Positions 21,650 through 32,686 of a stretch of DNA of 64,000 nt are shown piece by piece (the first letter of the stretch is position 1; each line of letters begins with the position of its first letter). This DNA comes from Macrothele yani. Its lineage: Eukaryota > Arthropoda > Arachnida > Araneae > Macrothelidae. The notes below the pieces were generated by a model. The model had not been told where the DNA came from and did not search any database. It saw only the letters and a list, made by a program, of their open reading frames with translations. The DNA is taken from positions 138,591,240-138,655,239 of the forward strand of contig CM077013.1 of NCBI GenBank assembly GCA_039090855.1. Direction: 5' to 3'. Made by a program: the position numbers and the translations under genes.

Positions 21650-24600
21650 TCAGTACCTCCTGCACAAAAACACCCGGGCCGGATGATAACGCCGGAGAGA
21701 AGCTCGATCCACGCTTGAGTGGTAAAACAAATAAATCGTCAACTTCGCTTGGAGAATGATGAATGCACAAACAGAACTGTGGACATCTACAGGGGGAGAA
21801 TGGCGTCGGAGGAAATAAAAATGGAACATTGTATGAGGACAAGGGCAAACTTTGGAAAGAAGGGAAAACATAATCGAAAACAAGGGCTGCAATACCAGAC
21901 AAGAATCATAGGAATGTGACACATCACCAAGTGTAGAACAAAAGAAGCAAAGCGGGGAAGCCAAATGACGAAAACGATGAAGGGTACGCGGAGTGAGCAA
22001 CCGACGGTGTAGGTGCAGCCAATGAATGTCCCGGGCTTTCGGGGAAGCCAGTGAAGTCGATGGATCACTCCATGTACCTGGAAGATCTGTAGCTGAAACA
22101 GAAGGAATTGCTAATGGAGCTGTGAAATTGGTAAGAAAATGCGAATAAAGAAGCTTGGTTGTAACTTGATGGGGTAAAACTGGAGAATCGTTTAAGTAGA
22201 GAAGAAAGGGAAGACTGAGCGACGGGGCGGAAGACTGAATGAGGCCAATAGAATTGACAAGTAAAGGATAAAGACGAATAAGACAGGATTGAATAAGACA
22301 GAACTGTGCACGATGCTGAGGGGTATCAAGTAACAGAGGGGAAAGGCGATCAAAAGATTTCCAGTGAAGAGAAGAATCAAAAAGTTGAGAAACCTGAACG
22401 ACGCCACTTGCAAACCAAGTGGAGAAGTTCAGGTACTGAGAATTTGGAGAACGAAGGGCAGAGGAGAAGAAAAGTGGTTCCGCAAGGAGATCGTTAGTCG
22501 AAGCTGGGGGGAGGCGGACTGGACATAAGGAGTGCCAGAGGGAGAAAACGGTACGGTAAGTAGCGGGAAAGTGATTGGGAATGAGTGGAAAGAGGTCCAT
22601 GCGGATAAAAGTAGCTAGAGAAAGAAAAGGACTTCGTGGAAAGAGCAAAGTGTCAATTATAGTAATCGAAGAACCGCAAGGAAGGGAAAAAATCCTCAAA
22701 AAATGTTGGAGATGGAAAGCGTTCGATTTAAGGGACAAATCCGGAAGGGCAAGACCACCAAAAGAAACCGGAAGGACAAGCGTGGATCGATGAACCCAAT
22801 GTACGACATCCCAAATAAAATTTGTAAAAAGACATTGAACGTGACGAAGAAAGAGGGGAGGAGGGAAATGAGCAAACCAAGTATGAGAAAGGGCCGGAAG
22901 AAGAAAAGCGGAAAGAAGATGCGACCTGCTAAAAAAAGAAAGAAACGGTTTCAAACGGCGAAAAGGGGCAAGGCGTCGATTCATGTCCTGCACCAAAGGG
23001 GACCAAGTGGCGGCAGCAACCGCCACCGGGTTCCCGATGAACACTCCAAGAAGTTTGATGACCGTGGTCGACCACCGGGCACCCCAAGGGCGGTCGCCGC
23101 GGGACGACCACGAGCCAGCCCACAAGCCAACAGATTTAGAGGTATTAAGGGCCGCACCTGAAATTGAAGCATACTCAGTATAGGTAGATAAAACAACACC
23201 AAAAGCCTGTTGGGAACGTAAAAAAAGAGTAAGGTCGTCCGCATAGGCCGACAAAACCACGCGATGGTGCCGTGTGGAGGCCACACCACGCGGAATGCCT
23301 GCCAGCAAACGAGATCGAAGGGAAATAAGAAGTGGTTCAAACGTGAGGGCAAACAGTTGACCCGACAGGGGACAACCCTGCCGGATACCGCTTGCAAAAG
23401 GAATAGCAGCCGTCATAAAAGAAGAGGTCCGAACACGAAAGTAAGAATGGGAATATAGATTGGAAAGTGCCTGACAGAAAAGGGAAGGAAAGCCAAAGTG
23501 ACGAAGAACAGAGAAAAGATAAGAATGATGGACAGAATCGAATGCTTGTTTCTGATCTAGGTTAAAAATAGCAAGAGGTTCAGAAAGACGGGAAGCAAGA
23601 GAGTGTAAATCACGGATGGTAGTGATGTTAGTTGCAATCGAACGGGAAGGGATCGTATAAGTTTGGTCAGGATGAATAATAAATTGTAGAACAGGGTTAA
23701 GGCGAAGAGCCAGAATTTTTGCAAAGATCTTGTAGTCGGTGTTAAGAATCGAGATGGGGCGCCAGTTAGATAGAAGACCAAGATTACCAGTTTTAGGAAT
23801 TAGGCGGAGAAGAGCAAAAGCAAAGTCAGAAGAAACGAAAGTCGAAGAACAAAAGATCGAGTTGAAACAAGCAACGAGAAGAGGAAGCAGAGCAGGAAGA
23901 AAGGTTTTATAAAAAGAAAGTGGAAGACCGTCAGCCCCAGGGGCGGAGCGGTCATTCAGACTAGAAATGGCAAAACGAACCTCCGAGGGAGAGATCGGTG
24001 AAACCAAGGAGGGGGAAAAAAAGACGGGACCTGAGGAAGATGTGATAATAATGGAGAATTCTCTGCAGGCGGCAGGACCCGCAATCGAAACCGATCAGTG
24101 AAGTACTGAAAAGTTCGATCACAGATCTGCACTGGATCAGAAACAGTTGAGCCATCTGGAAGCGAGAGAAAAGAAATGTTGGAACTCAGAGCGCGGTGGG
24201 ATTCAAGATGTCGAAGGTGTTGAAACGGGTCATCATGAAAATGTAACTTGGAAAACTTTAACCGGGTAAGAGACGAAGAAGCAAAGGAAGATAGAATGCT
24301 ATGAAGTTGTGATTGAAGAGCTGCAAACGATGGATCTGAAGGAGAAAGGAACTGTAGTTTACGGTGAAGAATAGTTAAATCATGAAAGCGGTGAAAACGG
24401 GACGAAAATGAGAACTGACGTGCAAACGATAGGATAGAAAGTTTGGTGGAAAGCCACAGAGCTGCTGGGTCAACCGTGAGAGGAAGTTCAGAAATGGATG
24501 AAGAAATAATCGAACAAACTTCGGCCTGAAACGTGGGATCGGAAAGGAGAAAATCATCGAGAGACCAAACCGGGGAGGGGGAGACAGAGAAAGAGGACAA

Positions 24601-25328
24601 AAATATTTCCAGAAGAACAGGACGATGGTCGGAGGAAACAGAAGGATGATGGGTTACTTCAACAAGGGAGGAGTGGAGGAAACTAGAAACATAAAACCGG
24701 TCGAGACGAGCCGCAGCATGCGCTAAGGCGGCCGGAGGAAACCATGTGAATTCACGGGACAGAGGGTGGATGGTACGAAATGCGTCAATGAGACAAAAAT
24801 TACTAACTAGTTGAGACAGTTGGGAGGAAAGGTTAAGGCGACTCTCCCCGGAACCATCACGGTCAAGACCCGGTTGGAGAGTGCAGTTGAAGTCACCACC
24901 AATAAGAACGATTTCAGAAGGAGGAATTTGGGAAAGAAGGGAAATCAAATGCGAAAGAAGAGCATCAGCATCAACCGATGATTGTGGCATATGCAAATTG
25001 AAAACATGAAAACGACGGGAAAGATAACTAAAGGAGATACCTTGAAAGGATCCCAGCAGACTCTGTGACTCAACGATATCTGAAAGAAGAGAATGAAACC
25101 GAGTACGGAATGCAATCGCTGTACCGGACCCAATGTGCGTCCGGTAGTTGTGATAAAAGCGTAGGGCCAGCGTCTCCAGCAGGAATACCCGGTCGCCAAG
25201 GAACAGTTCGTCTCCTGGAAGAGGAGGATATCTGTCCTCAGGAAACGAACGTCCTCGAAGACCAAAGCATTCGCGGCTGAAGACGCAAGGCCTCTACAGT
25301 TAAAGCAGAGCACATTTAGGGAAGGCAT
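21650..25328 (-). pseudogene. LINE ORF2: endonuclease-reverse transcriptase
   Basis: It starts at the ATG at 25326-25328 (MPSLNVLCFNCRGL), overlapping the ORF1 stop. Endonuclease landmarks are DILLFQETNC, IVLIGGDFNC, EFTWFPP, RLDRFYVS and SSDHRPVLLE. Reverse transcriptase has SAPGADGLPLSFYK, AIFNLDQKQAFDSV (motif A), ASGIRQGCPLSG (motif B), LSAYADDLTLF (motif C) and KLLGVFIG. Further on are GGLALPDLSL and the knuckle PLCFFCSTLGDVSHSYDSC. The reading frame shifts near 25135 and near 24020, the latter in T/C homopolymer runs. Between these the frames are long (346 and 785 codons). The restored length would be about 1225 residues, usual for the group. It is either a recently broken copy or intact with assembly indels. 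Confidence 0.92.
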
Positions 25329-26961
25329 CACTGGGGCGGCTGCATCCAACCTTCCAGTTCTGCCTTCAAAACTTTAAGTAAATACGCCAACCGGCGAGCG
25401 TACTGCTCTGTCCCGGATGGCAGATCAACATTTAATAAGAACTCATGCAGGAACGTCAGTTGGGTTAGCATCTCCGGAAGGTGAGAGAGTTTACTTGCTA
25501 TACAAGGGAGAGTAATCAATTTCGCCCGTCTGGGGCGAGCAATCAAGGCATACAGATCTGTGAATGAGAGGGGAGTTAAGGGCACCTCAATGTCAGCAAA
25601 CATAGAGGTGATGTCAACCAGAGAGGGGGCAGGAGAGTCGTCATCAGATTCAGCAAATAAAGTTTCTTCAGAATCGGGATCGGTAACGTCCATGGAATCA
25701 TCGTTCGGCAAACAGGTAAAACGGTTGTAGATGGAAACTGAAGAAGTAACAGGAGCCGGTCCAGGTGAAGGTGACGAGGATGTAGCCGTCTTCCTGGATT
25801 TCTGGCGGTCCGAGGAACTCGCACGACGGTTCGCTGAGCCAGGGGAGTTTTGCCTCTTGGTCCGCTGAACCTTGGGGGTGGAGGCCCCTTCAGACGCTGG
25901 CAACGGGGGAAATTCCTGCAGGTCAGTGGATGCCGAAGCAACACGGACCACTGGAGGTGATACGACAGAGGTGGAACCAGGATCGGCAGCTGGAACAGAT
26001 TGAGTGGGGAGGGTGGGGGAAGAATCCGGAGCGGTGGGCAGAGTCCCCGCTGGAACAGCAGCATCAAGTGATTGAGTTGGAACAGTAGCAGCTGTGGAAT
26101 GTGGGCATGCCGATGCAAGGTGACCTTCACCCTTGCATCGGAAGCACTGAACGCCAGCAAACAGATTGAAAATGTAGGTCCGGGTTTCAGTTATGAGTTC
26201 CAGGGTGGTTGGCCGGTTAACTATTGCTTGTGGGGTTGGAAAGATGACTCTGTATTGACGACGACCGCCCTGAACATGTTTCAGGGGGAGTCGCGAGCAG
26301 CAGCTGGGAGGTACATTGTGGTACCAACCACTCGCCCCATGGTGTTAAGGGCATCAATTAATACCGAGTCAGGCACAGCTGTGGGTACTGGAGACAAGGT
26401 GACAGTCACTGGTCTTTGAGCTGCTGCAACTGGTTGGAGATGTACGGAACCAATGTCCAAGCCAAAAGCAAGGATTTTGTCCACTGCCTGTTGATGAGTG
26501 AAGTGCACGACAACACCCCCTCCCAAGCGGATAATAGACACAATGCTTTCTCCGGGTACAACTTTAGAAATAGCATTTAAATATTGGGGGAGGGGGTGTC
26601 GCGCAGAGCAGGAACAAATACACTTAAAAGTAAGGCAGACGAAAGTTCCTTACCTTGAGGAGAGTCGAGTGGTAATGTTATCCTTAAAGCGGAAGCAACA
26701 CGTGTAAACTCTGGTCGCGAAGACACAGAAGCACTATGTAAAGTAGAAGTCACACTCACAGCCGCGGCGAACGAACGAGACACAGGAATAGAAGAGCTGG
26801 GTACCTCTGACCCAGCCTCCGGCAAATTTGTAACCAGCGGTACAGTTGGCGACGAAACCACAACACTATTTGACTGAACACCATTCATGGTGGTCACGGA
26901 AGATACAGACGACGAAGAAAGCGCAGAGGAAGGAGATATAGACGGGTATATGGCACTCATG
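25328..26961 (-). pseudogene. LINE ORF1: CCHC nucleic-acid-binding protein
   Basis: The likely start is MSAIYPSISPSSALSSSSV at 26961, a Ser/Thr/Pro/Val-rich N-terminus. A conserved-looking middle follows (VSIIRLGGGVVVHFTHQQAV..ILAFGLDIG) and then a zinc knuckle CFRCKGEGHLASACPH (Cys-X2-Cys-X4-His-X4-Cys) at about 26130. A Pro/Ser-rich basic region precedes a C-terminal helix-rich stretch ending EGWMQPPQ. Frameshifts occur at about 26600 (C-run ACACCCCCTCCCCC) and about 26285 (ACTCCCCCTG), both in homopolymers. It is the RNA-binding particle protein of the LINE. The ORF1 stop TGA and ORF2 ATG overlap as TGATG. Confidence 0.85.
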
Positions 26962-27193
26962 CTGGTGGAGGTAGTAGCCAGCCCGGCTACTAACCCTCGC
27001 GGCTCGAGCGTTGCAGCTTGCAACACTCAAGAACAGGCAAAAAACGAAAAATAAGCACGTACAGCTTGTACGCCTCACTACTTGCGAGGAAGGAACTCAG
27101 GTAATAACACACGAACTGTCAAAGAACAAACGCAAAAAAAACCACAAACTTCACACGAAACTTCTAATACTGGCAGGAGCTCGAAAAAATGCG

Positions 27194-27243
27194 ACTGATC
27201 AGTCAGAAGCCATCGCTTAGGCCACTGCGCCACCGAATCGGCT
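27194..27243 (-). repeat. SINE family 1, tRNA-like head half, split by the LINE
   Basis: It reads (plus strand) TGATCAGTCAGAAGCCATCG then CTTAGGCCACTGCGCCACCG, the A-box end of the SINE whose body lies at 19981-20157. The junction duplicates TGATCAG, the likely LINE target duplication. Confidence 0.85.
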
Positions 27244-28158
27244 GAGTCAGTTTTTCTTGATTTATTTCCGAACTCTTTCAGTGTATAACAGAAATAATGT
27301 GATCGTACACAAGTTTTCAGCATCCCCGAGACTCAATCGGAACAACAGCGTCAAATAAAGTTAAAATTTATCTTTAGAGGGAAGCTGACGTGTAGTCAAC
27401 GTTAATGAAATAATAGTTACATAATGTGCAACCAATCAAATGAAACATTATAAAATGCTGATTACCATCATGTAAAATGTTATGTATATGGGATGCAATA
27501 AAAATGCATGATTCAGTCAGTATATTATATTCTGGTAAATCTCCTTAGGTTTTTTTTCTTCTCGGCGAGAGAGAAAAAAATAAAGGGAGGAGGGGCACGT
27601 TTCAGAAGTCACTGCGTCAGAAAAACTAGCATATACGAATTTTCATTGTCTTTATCTGTTGGTGGCACTCAGAAAATTGCTACACGAATGACAGTAACAC
27701 ATTTACCTCATGCACTACGTGGGATATAATGATGATTCAGCCAAAGAACCATGACATTGAATGTATACCACATCAGAACTAATTTCTTCTTTTTTGAGAT
27801 GAATCATCGATATTCGAGAATGCACCGTAACTTGCCATGTTGTAACACAATCCTATGAAAGTTTCATAAGAAAAGGAATCTTAAACCTACGAAAGGAAGG
27901 ATGATCACACGATACACCGTTTTCAAGAACCTATCCCAGAGTTAGCATGTTCATTAAGAAGATGAAGCGTATACCATTCGACACACTTTCTTTATTCATG
28001 GGTTTTGAGCAGCAAGTCTTCGAAATATTTTACATTTTCTTGTGTGTGCGTGTGTGGAGGTAGAGAGGAGGGGGCGGGGGACTACCACCGTGAGCAACCC
28101 CATGATATATAAATGAAGTTCCCCTCTCCCCTGCCGTAATAGCACTACTCATCGATAT
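27244..28158. other. Unassigned intronic spacer
   Basis: No gene is recognised. A short stretch at about 28082-28100 (CTACCACCGTGAGCAACCCC) resembles the main SINE tail. Purine-rich and GT-rich simple sequence lies at about 27550-27600 and 28040-28080. Confidence 0.45.
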
Positions 28159-28159
28159 A

Positions 28160-29408
28160 CACTATACTGACAAAAGTCAGCGTACACCCCCTTCAAAGGC
28201 ATAAATGAACGGATCCGCTGCGTTCTTAAGATGAGCGGTACAGCTGCAAACGGTACGAAAAGAACCTGCAGCTGACCGCGACCATTTCGCATTGTGAGGT
28301 TGAGTAAAAATGTCGCGGCGGGAGAGAACTGGCTGAGAAAGGAAAGATTATTGGGTGTTATATTAGTGGGTTGTCCATAAGATAAACTGAGAGGCGTTTA
28401 AACATACCCAAGTCAACTGTTTTGGATGTACTGAATAAGTGGAAGACATATGGCATGCCTGAAGCAGCAAAACGTACCGGCAGACCAAAGAAAATCTGTG
28501 ATAGAGGACAACGAAGCCTCAGGAGAGTCGTTGCAGCTTATCGACGGAGTACTGCACAAGACCGCAGTGTACAGGTGAGTAAAAATGCTGGAGCCTCGGT
28601 ATGTACACGTACCATTCGCAGATAACTTCATTCCATGGGTTACCGTGGTCGTGCGGCTGCTCCTAAGCCTTTCATCTCCACTAGAAATGCTACTCGTCGT
28701 TTAGCATGGTGGTAAAGAACATTTATCGTGGACCGTAGATCAATGGAAACGAGTCATATAGACTGATGAATCCAGATACATGATCCATCAGTCTGATGAT
28801 GGCCATGTGTAGGTATAGCGGCAGCCGAGGGAACGCTGTTTACGACAATGTACTGATGCTACAGTCAAGTTTCGGGCTGGCGGTGTACTCGTGTGGGGGT
28901 GATTTTCGTGGTAAGGTCCCGGCCCATTGGTTATCGTGGACAAACCTGTTAACCAGCACGTCTACCTCGATATTCTGAACAATTATGCCCTATCAACTCT
29001 GTGGCAATACAATGGAACCCGAGCCTTGTTGGTACCAGCAGGATAATGCACCGAGTCATAAAGCAAGGACTGTTACTGCGTGGTTTGACGATAATTCCGT
29101 ATCGTGTGTGGACTGGCCAGCACAAATATCTGAAGTTAATCCCATAGAGCTCCGATGGGATGAATTAGAGCTCCGCATAAGAAGTTTGGAACCAAGGTCT
29201 ACTACTAAGCAACATTTAGCTGCATCATTATGTACTGAATGGAAGCGCATACCTATCGCTGTGTTCCAAAACCTTGTCGAAAGCATGTCTCGAAGGGTCA
29301 GTGCATGCAGTAAGGCCAAAGGTGGACCGACACCGTACTAATAATGTATGTCAATAAATGCTATGTTGTGTTTCTCTTCTAGGTGTACGGTGACTTGTCA
29401 ATATAGTG
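28160..29408 (+). mobile_element. Tc1-like transposon, complete ends, broken gene
   Basis: Terminal inverted repeats begin CACTATACTGACAAAAGTCA at 28160 and end at 29408 with the complement, flanked by TA. The N-terminal half is out of frame (LNKWKTYGMPEAAKRTGRPK at 28422-28625, the second helix-turn-helix and GRPR-like hook). The C-terminal half is open at 28985-29341: PCWYQQDNAPSHKARTV (second catalytic Asp), DWPAQISEVNPIE (third acidic position), and an end VESMSRRVSACSKAKGG. Several frameshifts and stops lie between. The element cannot make a transposase now but could have been mobilised in trans. Confidence 0.92.
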
Positions 29409-29569
29409 TATGTAAATGTCAACGTATGGAAAGACCCAATCAGGGAGTACTTTCAACCACTTCACCAGCCGGTTCTTACCTGTGGAATCAACTACACACA
29501 ACATATGACGTCTTAGTATTCTATTTTTATATGAAGAATATTAAAATGGAAATACGTACATACTTTGAC

Positions 29570-30715
29570 GTAGAACTATGTATAACTCCGCGGATAGTAT
29601 GGGGCGAATTACGGCAGACTGCCTCTGACAAAAGTATGTCCCAATTCAAATCATTATAGTGTTAAAAATATGTGCCATATACTAATTGTGTTATTTAGCA
29701 CATTCGTAAACAGTATTTGCGTACTGCGCCATACACCGTGCGCGGGGGAGAAGATGCAATATTTCTGGGTGTGCCGCCGCGTTTGACTCGGTCTGCCTCG
29801 GCAACAGTGAGCTCAACACGACTGTGCGTGGCATTATTTTATAGCTCTCGACGAGATCTATTCAAATATACGAAGAACATTACGCAGTAGTTTGTGCTGA
29901 ACTGAACATTTAAAAAAATGTTTAGTTGTGAACCGGTGAACACTTTTGACAATATTGCGGTTTATCTGGAAAACCGCGAGTGCAAAACGACTGTGCGTAA
30001 TATCGTTTTAAAGCTCTAGACGAGATCTATTCAAATATATAAATTACGTATTGCAGTAGTTTAACCCTTTAACGACCATAACGCGCGAAACGCCCTTACA
30101 CCTAAAATACCATGACCTCCCGAAACGGCCGTCTAGAGCGAGAAGGATTTCCTATCCCCATGTGTTCTTTGAATTTACGCTGCCTCTACGGGTTTCGCAG
30201 AAGTAACTTTCAGTCACCATTGTTGTCGCTAAACAAATAAGTAAAGCAGGCGTTTGTATAAAGTAGGCATTGATTCAATATTTCAGGAACCTGGTCTTTA
30301 AAGGCTTAAACTAAATTAAAAAAAATGTTTCTCATGAAAGTGGTTAACATTTTCAACAATGCCGCGGAATTTGCAGAATGATCGCAAGCAAAAGTGGAGA
30401 AAATCAAAACGAGAGGCAAGAGCAAGTGATGAGGAATGTAAGAAGCCCAAGAAGACAGAGCATCACGTTGGGTAATTCGTGTATCTGTATGATTTGTGTC
30501 AGCAATGCATCTAGCATTATTTGTAAAAATTATGTAAGCTACTTTTCATATCATAAACTTGTGTTGACTGTAACAATTTAAATCAACGCTTTGAAACCAT
30601 ATTTGACTAGCTAATTACAAACTCTCCGATCTGCAAATCGTAGTCCTACGTTCTTAACTGATGACTCAATCAGAACTGAGCCAACTTGTATTTTTTTTCT
30701 TTTTAGCAAAACCCA
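29570..30715 (+). repeat. Dispersed repeat family X, copy 3
   Basis: It matches copy 2 from AACTCCGCGGATAGTATGGG to GAACTGAGCCAACTTG. A block of about 140 bp (GTGAGCTCAACACGACTGTG to the CAGTAGTTT region) is tandemly repeated at about 29808 and 29967. The short ATG frame at 30359 begins MPRNLQNDRKQKWRKS and runs about 37 codons to a TAA-type stop. A 241-bp MITE is inserted at 30065-30305. Confidence 0.7.
30065..30305. mobile_element. TTAA-flanked MITE (piggyBac-like)
   Basis: TTAA at 30061-30064 and 30306-30309 brackets the insert. The ends are CCCTTTAACGACC on the left and GGTCTTTAAAGGC on the right, an imperfect 13-bp inverted repeat. Comparison with copies 1 and 2 of repeat family X (GTTTAA then ACTAAAATT, uninterrupted) shows the empty site. 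Precise TTAA duplication and a CCC start are features of piggyBac-type elements. No transposase is present. Confidence 0.82.
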
Positions 30716-31026
30716 TTTTCGTCAACTCACAGCGTTCTTAGTCTTTAGTCGTTCCCTGAGCAGCTGAATGTCACTATTCAGTTTTCTTGATTAATTAGTT
30801 TGCTAACGTTTTCTCAAAATTGCTGCAGATTCGTGAACTGAGCAGCTGTACTGACCTCAAATTCAATTCACATATGAATTACTAATCAGCGTAAACTAAA
30901 AGCAATGGCATCAAGATGAGATAATTGGTTGATTTGTTGAGATTGGTGGTGCATGGCCAGTAGTGTCAGTACGCGAAAGAGCATCAGGAGCCCTATTTGT
31001 GAAGAGAAATGGGTAACATCAAAAGG
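30716..31026. other. Unassigned spacer
   Basis: A/T-rich sequence with no recognised feature. Confidence 0.4.
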
Positions 31027-31290
31027 AACCACAGGCATGGCGTTGTTGGTTAAGTCGCTGTGCACTGTGAGGGAAGTGGATATTTCTGACGGGTGTTCGA
31101 ATCCCGGTCCTGCCGGTCATCTAGTCTGCGGGTTTTCCGCAGACTCTCCCTCTGTTTGGGGAAGCAAATATATAGATGATTCCCTGTGAAGTCTGCCCCG
31201 AACGCACTTTGTGCTTGATTCTCCCGACTGCGGGTTGGGCGAGGGTCTGACGACCCCACCTTGTAAAAAAATCTCACGTTCCGAAATCTC
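31027..31290 (+). repeat. tRNA-derived SINE (family 2)
   Basis: The head GGCATGGCGTTGTTGGTTAA resembles an A box, and GGGTGTTCGAATCCCGGTCC at about 31090 is a clear B box. The body includes TCTGCGGGTTTTCCGCAGAC (itself a small hairpin), ACTGCGGGTTGGGC and a CCCCACCTTGTAAAAAAATC end. It is unrelated in its body to family 1. Confidence 0.75.
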
Positions 31291-31484
31291 AGAAAAATAC
31301 TTTTTTTGAGAAGGCCAAAGTTCACCACGGGGCTGTCAAGTCATTGAAGAAGATGATCAGCAAAATAACGCCTACAAAATAGATACATGGACATCGAAAT
31401 TCACCAATGAAATGTGTAAATACGAAATGGGAGATATCACCGTGACAGTTTAAAATGAGACTTAGTTTGAGTTGTCTCTTATAG

Positions 31485-32425
31485 TCGATAAAGGATAGTA
31501 AAACAGTAAAATTACCAATCAGATTTCTTGGCATAAAAATAGAAATAAACGTTTCCAAGCATCAACCAGATGTAAATAGACAAAGTCATCGCTCTCCATA
31601 ATTTTTTCTGTAATTAACACACAGCAACCAAAAAATTGCATTTCGACACCGCTGGGCTCGAAGCCCAGATCTCTCTATAACTAGCCGATTGTTGGCCCTG
31701 TAGCGTAAAGCCAACGCACTCTGCAAGTTATCGATAGATCTGGGTTTTGTTCCCAGCGGTGTCGAAATACAATTTTTTGGTTTGTGTGTGTTAATTATAG
31801 AAAAAACGTGGAAAGAGCAATGACTGTCTATTTACATTATCTCTACGTATTTCGAAGATTTTCACCATCAACCAAATGGTTTTTGCAAGGAAGGAGGACA
31901 GCAAACTTCGATCTGAATAATAGAGAACTACAATTTGAATAATAGAATGCTTCAACGATTTGAACGCGGTGGCTTGACCAGTCAAACGAATAGATGCGAA
32001 TGGAATTTTCATTCAAAGACACGGGGTATCACGCTGTGTTTTGGAAGGAGAAATGCGTTATTTGAAGAACTGTTTCCAAATTTGTGGCAATTCTATAGAG
32101 ATGCTATCATTGCAAGCTACACTGTATGTAATGATTTTCGAAGATTCCCGACGGCCGTTGATTTTGGGTTGGAGTAGAAAATACATTTCTTCATATCATC
32201 CAACGTAGGATCAGCGGAGGATCGAATTTTATCTTCTCTAAATAGGGTCGTGGTTATTTTACAGTACTTTGTGTCTGTTTTATGCTCGTTCACTCAAATT
32301 CTAAACGAACGCTTGAAAAAGCCAACTGGTTGATGTGCAAAAGCTTGGAAACGTTATTTCTATTTACGCCAATAAATCAGATTACTAGTATAGTTTTACT
32401 ATTTTATGTATAATTGCTGTACAGT
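31485..32425. mobile_element. Fold-back element containing a head-to-head SINE-like pair
   Basis: The outer arms match in inverted orientation: left 31485-31562 (GATAGTAAAAC...ATAGAAATAAACGTTTCC) and right about 32340-32420 (GGAAACGTTATTTCTATTTA...GTTTTACTAT). Inside, a second inverted pair spans 31568-31850. Its arms share ATTTCGACACCGCTGGG and TGTAAATAGAC, and the right arm reads like a tRNA-derived head (GTAGCGTAAAGCCAACGCAC, GGGTTTTGTTCCCAG). Between the inner pair and the outer right arm no transposase is recognised. It could be one composite transposon or two nested events. Confidence 0.65.
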
Positions 32426-32686
32426 CATCTGTCTTAAAAAGAAACTAGTATGTTGTGACGTGTTCTAAATCTTTGCTTTTAAGTTTTCTTTTCTGTATAA
32501 GAGATTATTTCTTGGTTATATTCTTTATTTCTGAAAGTCACGTTCTGAACTTTCACTTTCTTTGTTACGTTTGGTAAAGCTGACAACCACGTGAAAGGTC
32601 ACGATGCGGAAGTGATAAAAGTTACTGTATCAAGATCTAAAGAGATTTTGGCAGATTGTTGGTTATTGTAAAATACTCTGCTTTTA
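32426..32686. other. Unassigned spacer
   Basis: A/T-rich sequence with no recognised feature. Confidence 0.4.

Larger units (their letters stand above)
20158..27193 (-). mobile_element. Full-length L1/Tx1-type LINE nested in a SINE
   Basis: This is a 7.0-kb non-LTR retrotransposon running right to left: about 230 bp of 5' leader, ORF1 (about 26961-25328), ORF2 (25328-21650), and a 1.5-kb 3' region that is A/C-rich on the plus strand. The 3' end carries AATAAATGCTC and has no long poly(A). Both edges abut halves of one SINE, with an imperfect TGATCAG duplication. ORF1 has a CCHC zinc knuckle. ORF2 has an apurinic endonuclease, a reverse transcriptase, a C-terminal zinc knuckle and no RNase H domain, which fits the L1/Tx1 group. 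The clade needs a phylogeny. Confidence 0.92.

Noticed and set aside
22700..23165. A 152-codon, very basic plus-strand frame
   Set aside because: It is antisense to the LINE reverse transcriptase and is explained by that gene's codon composition.
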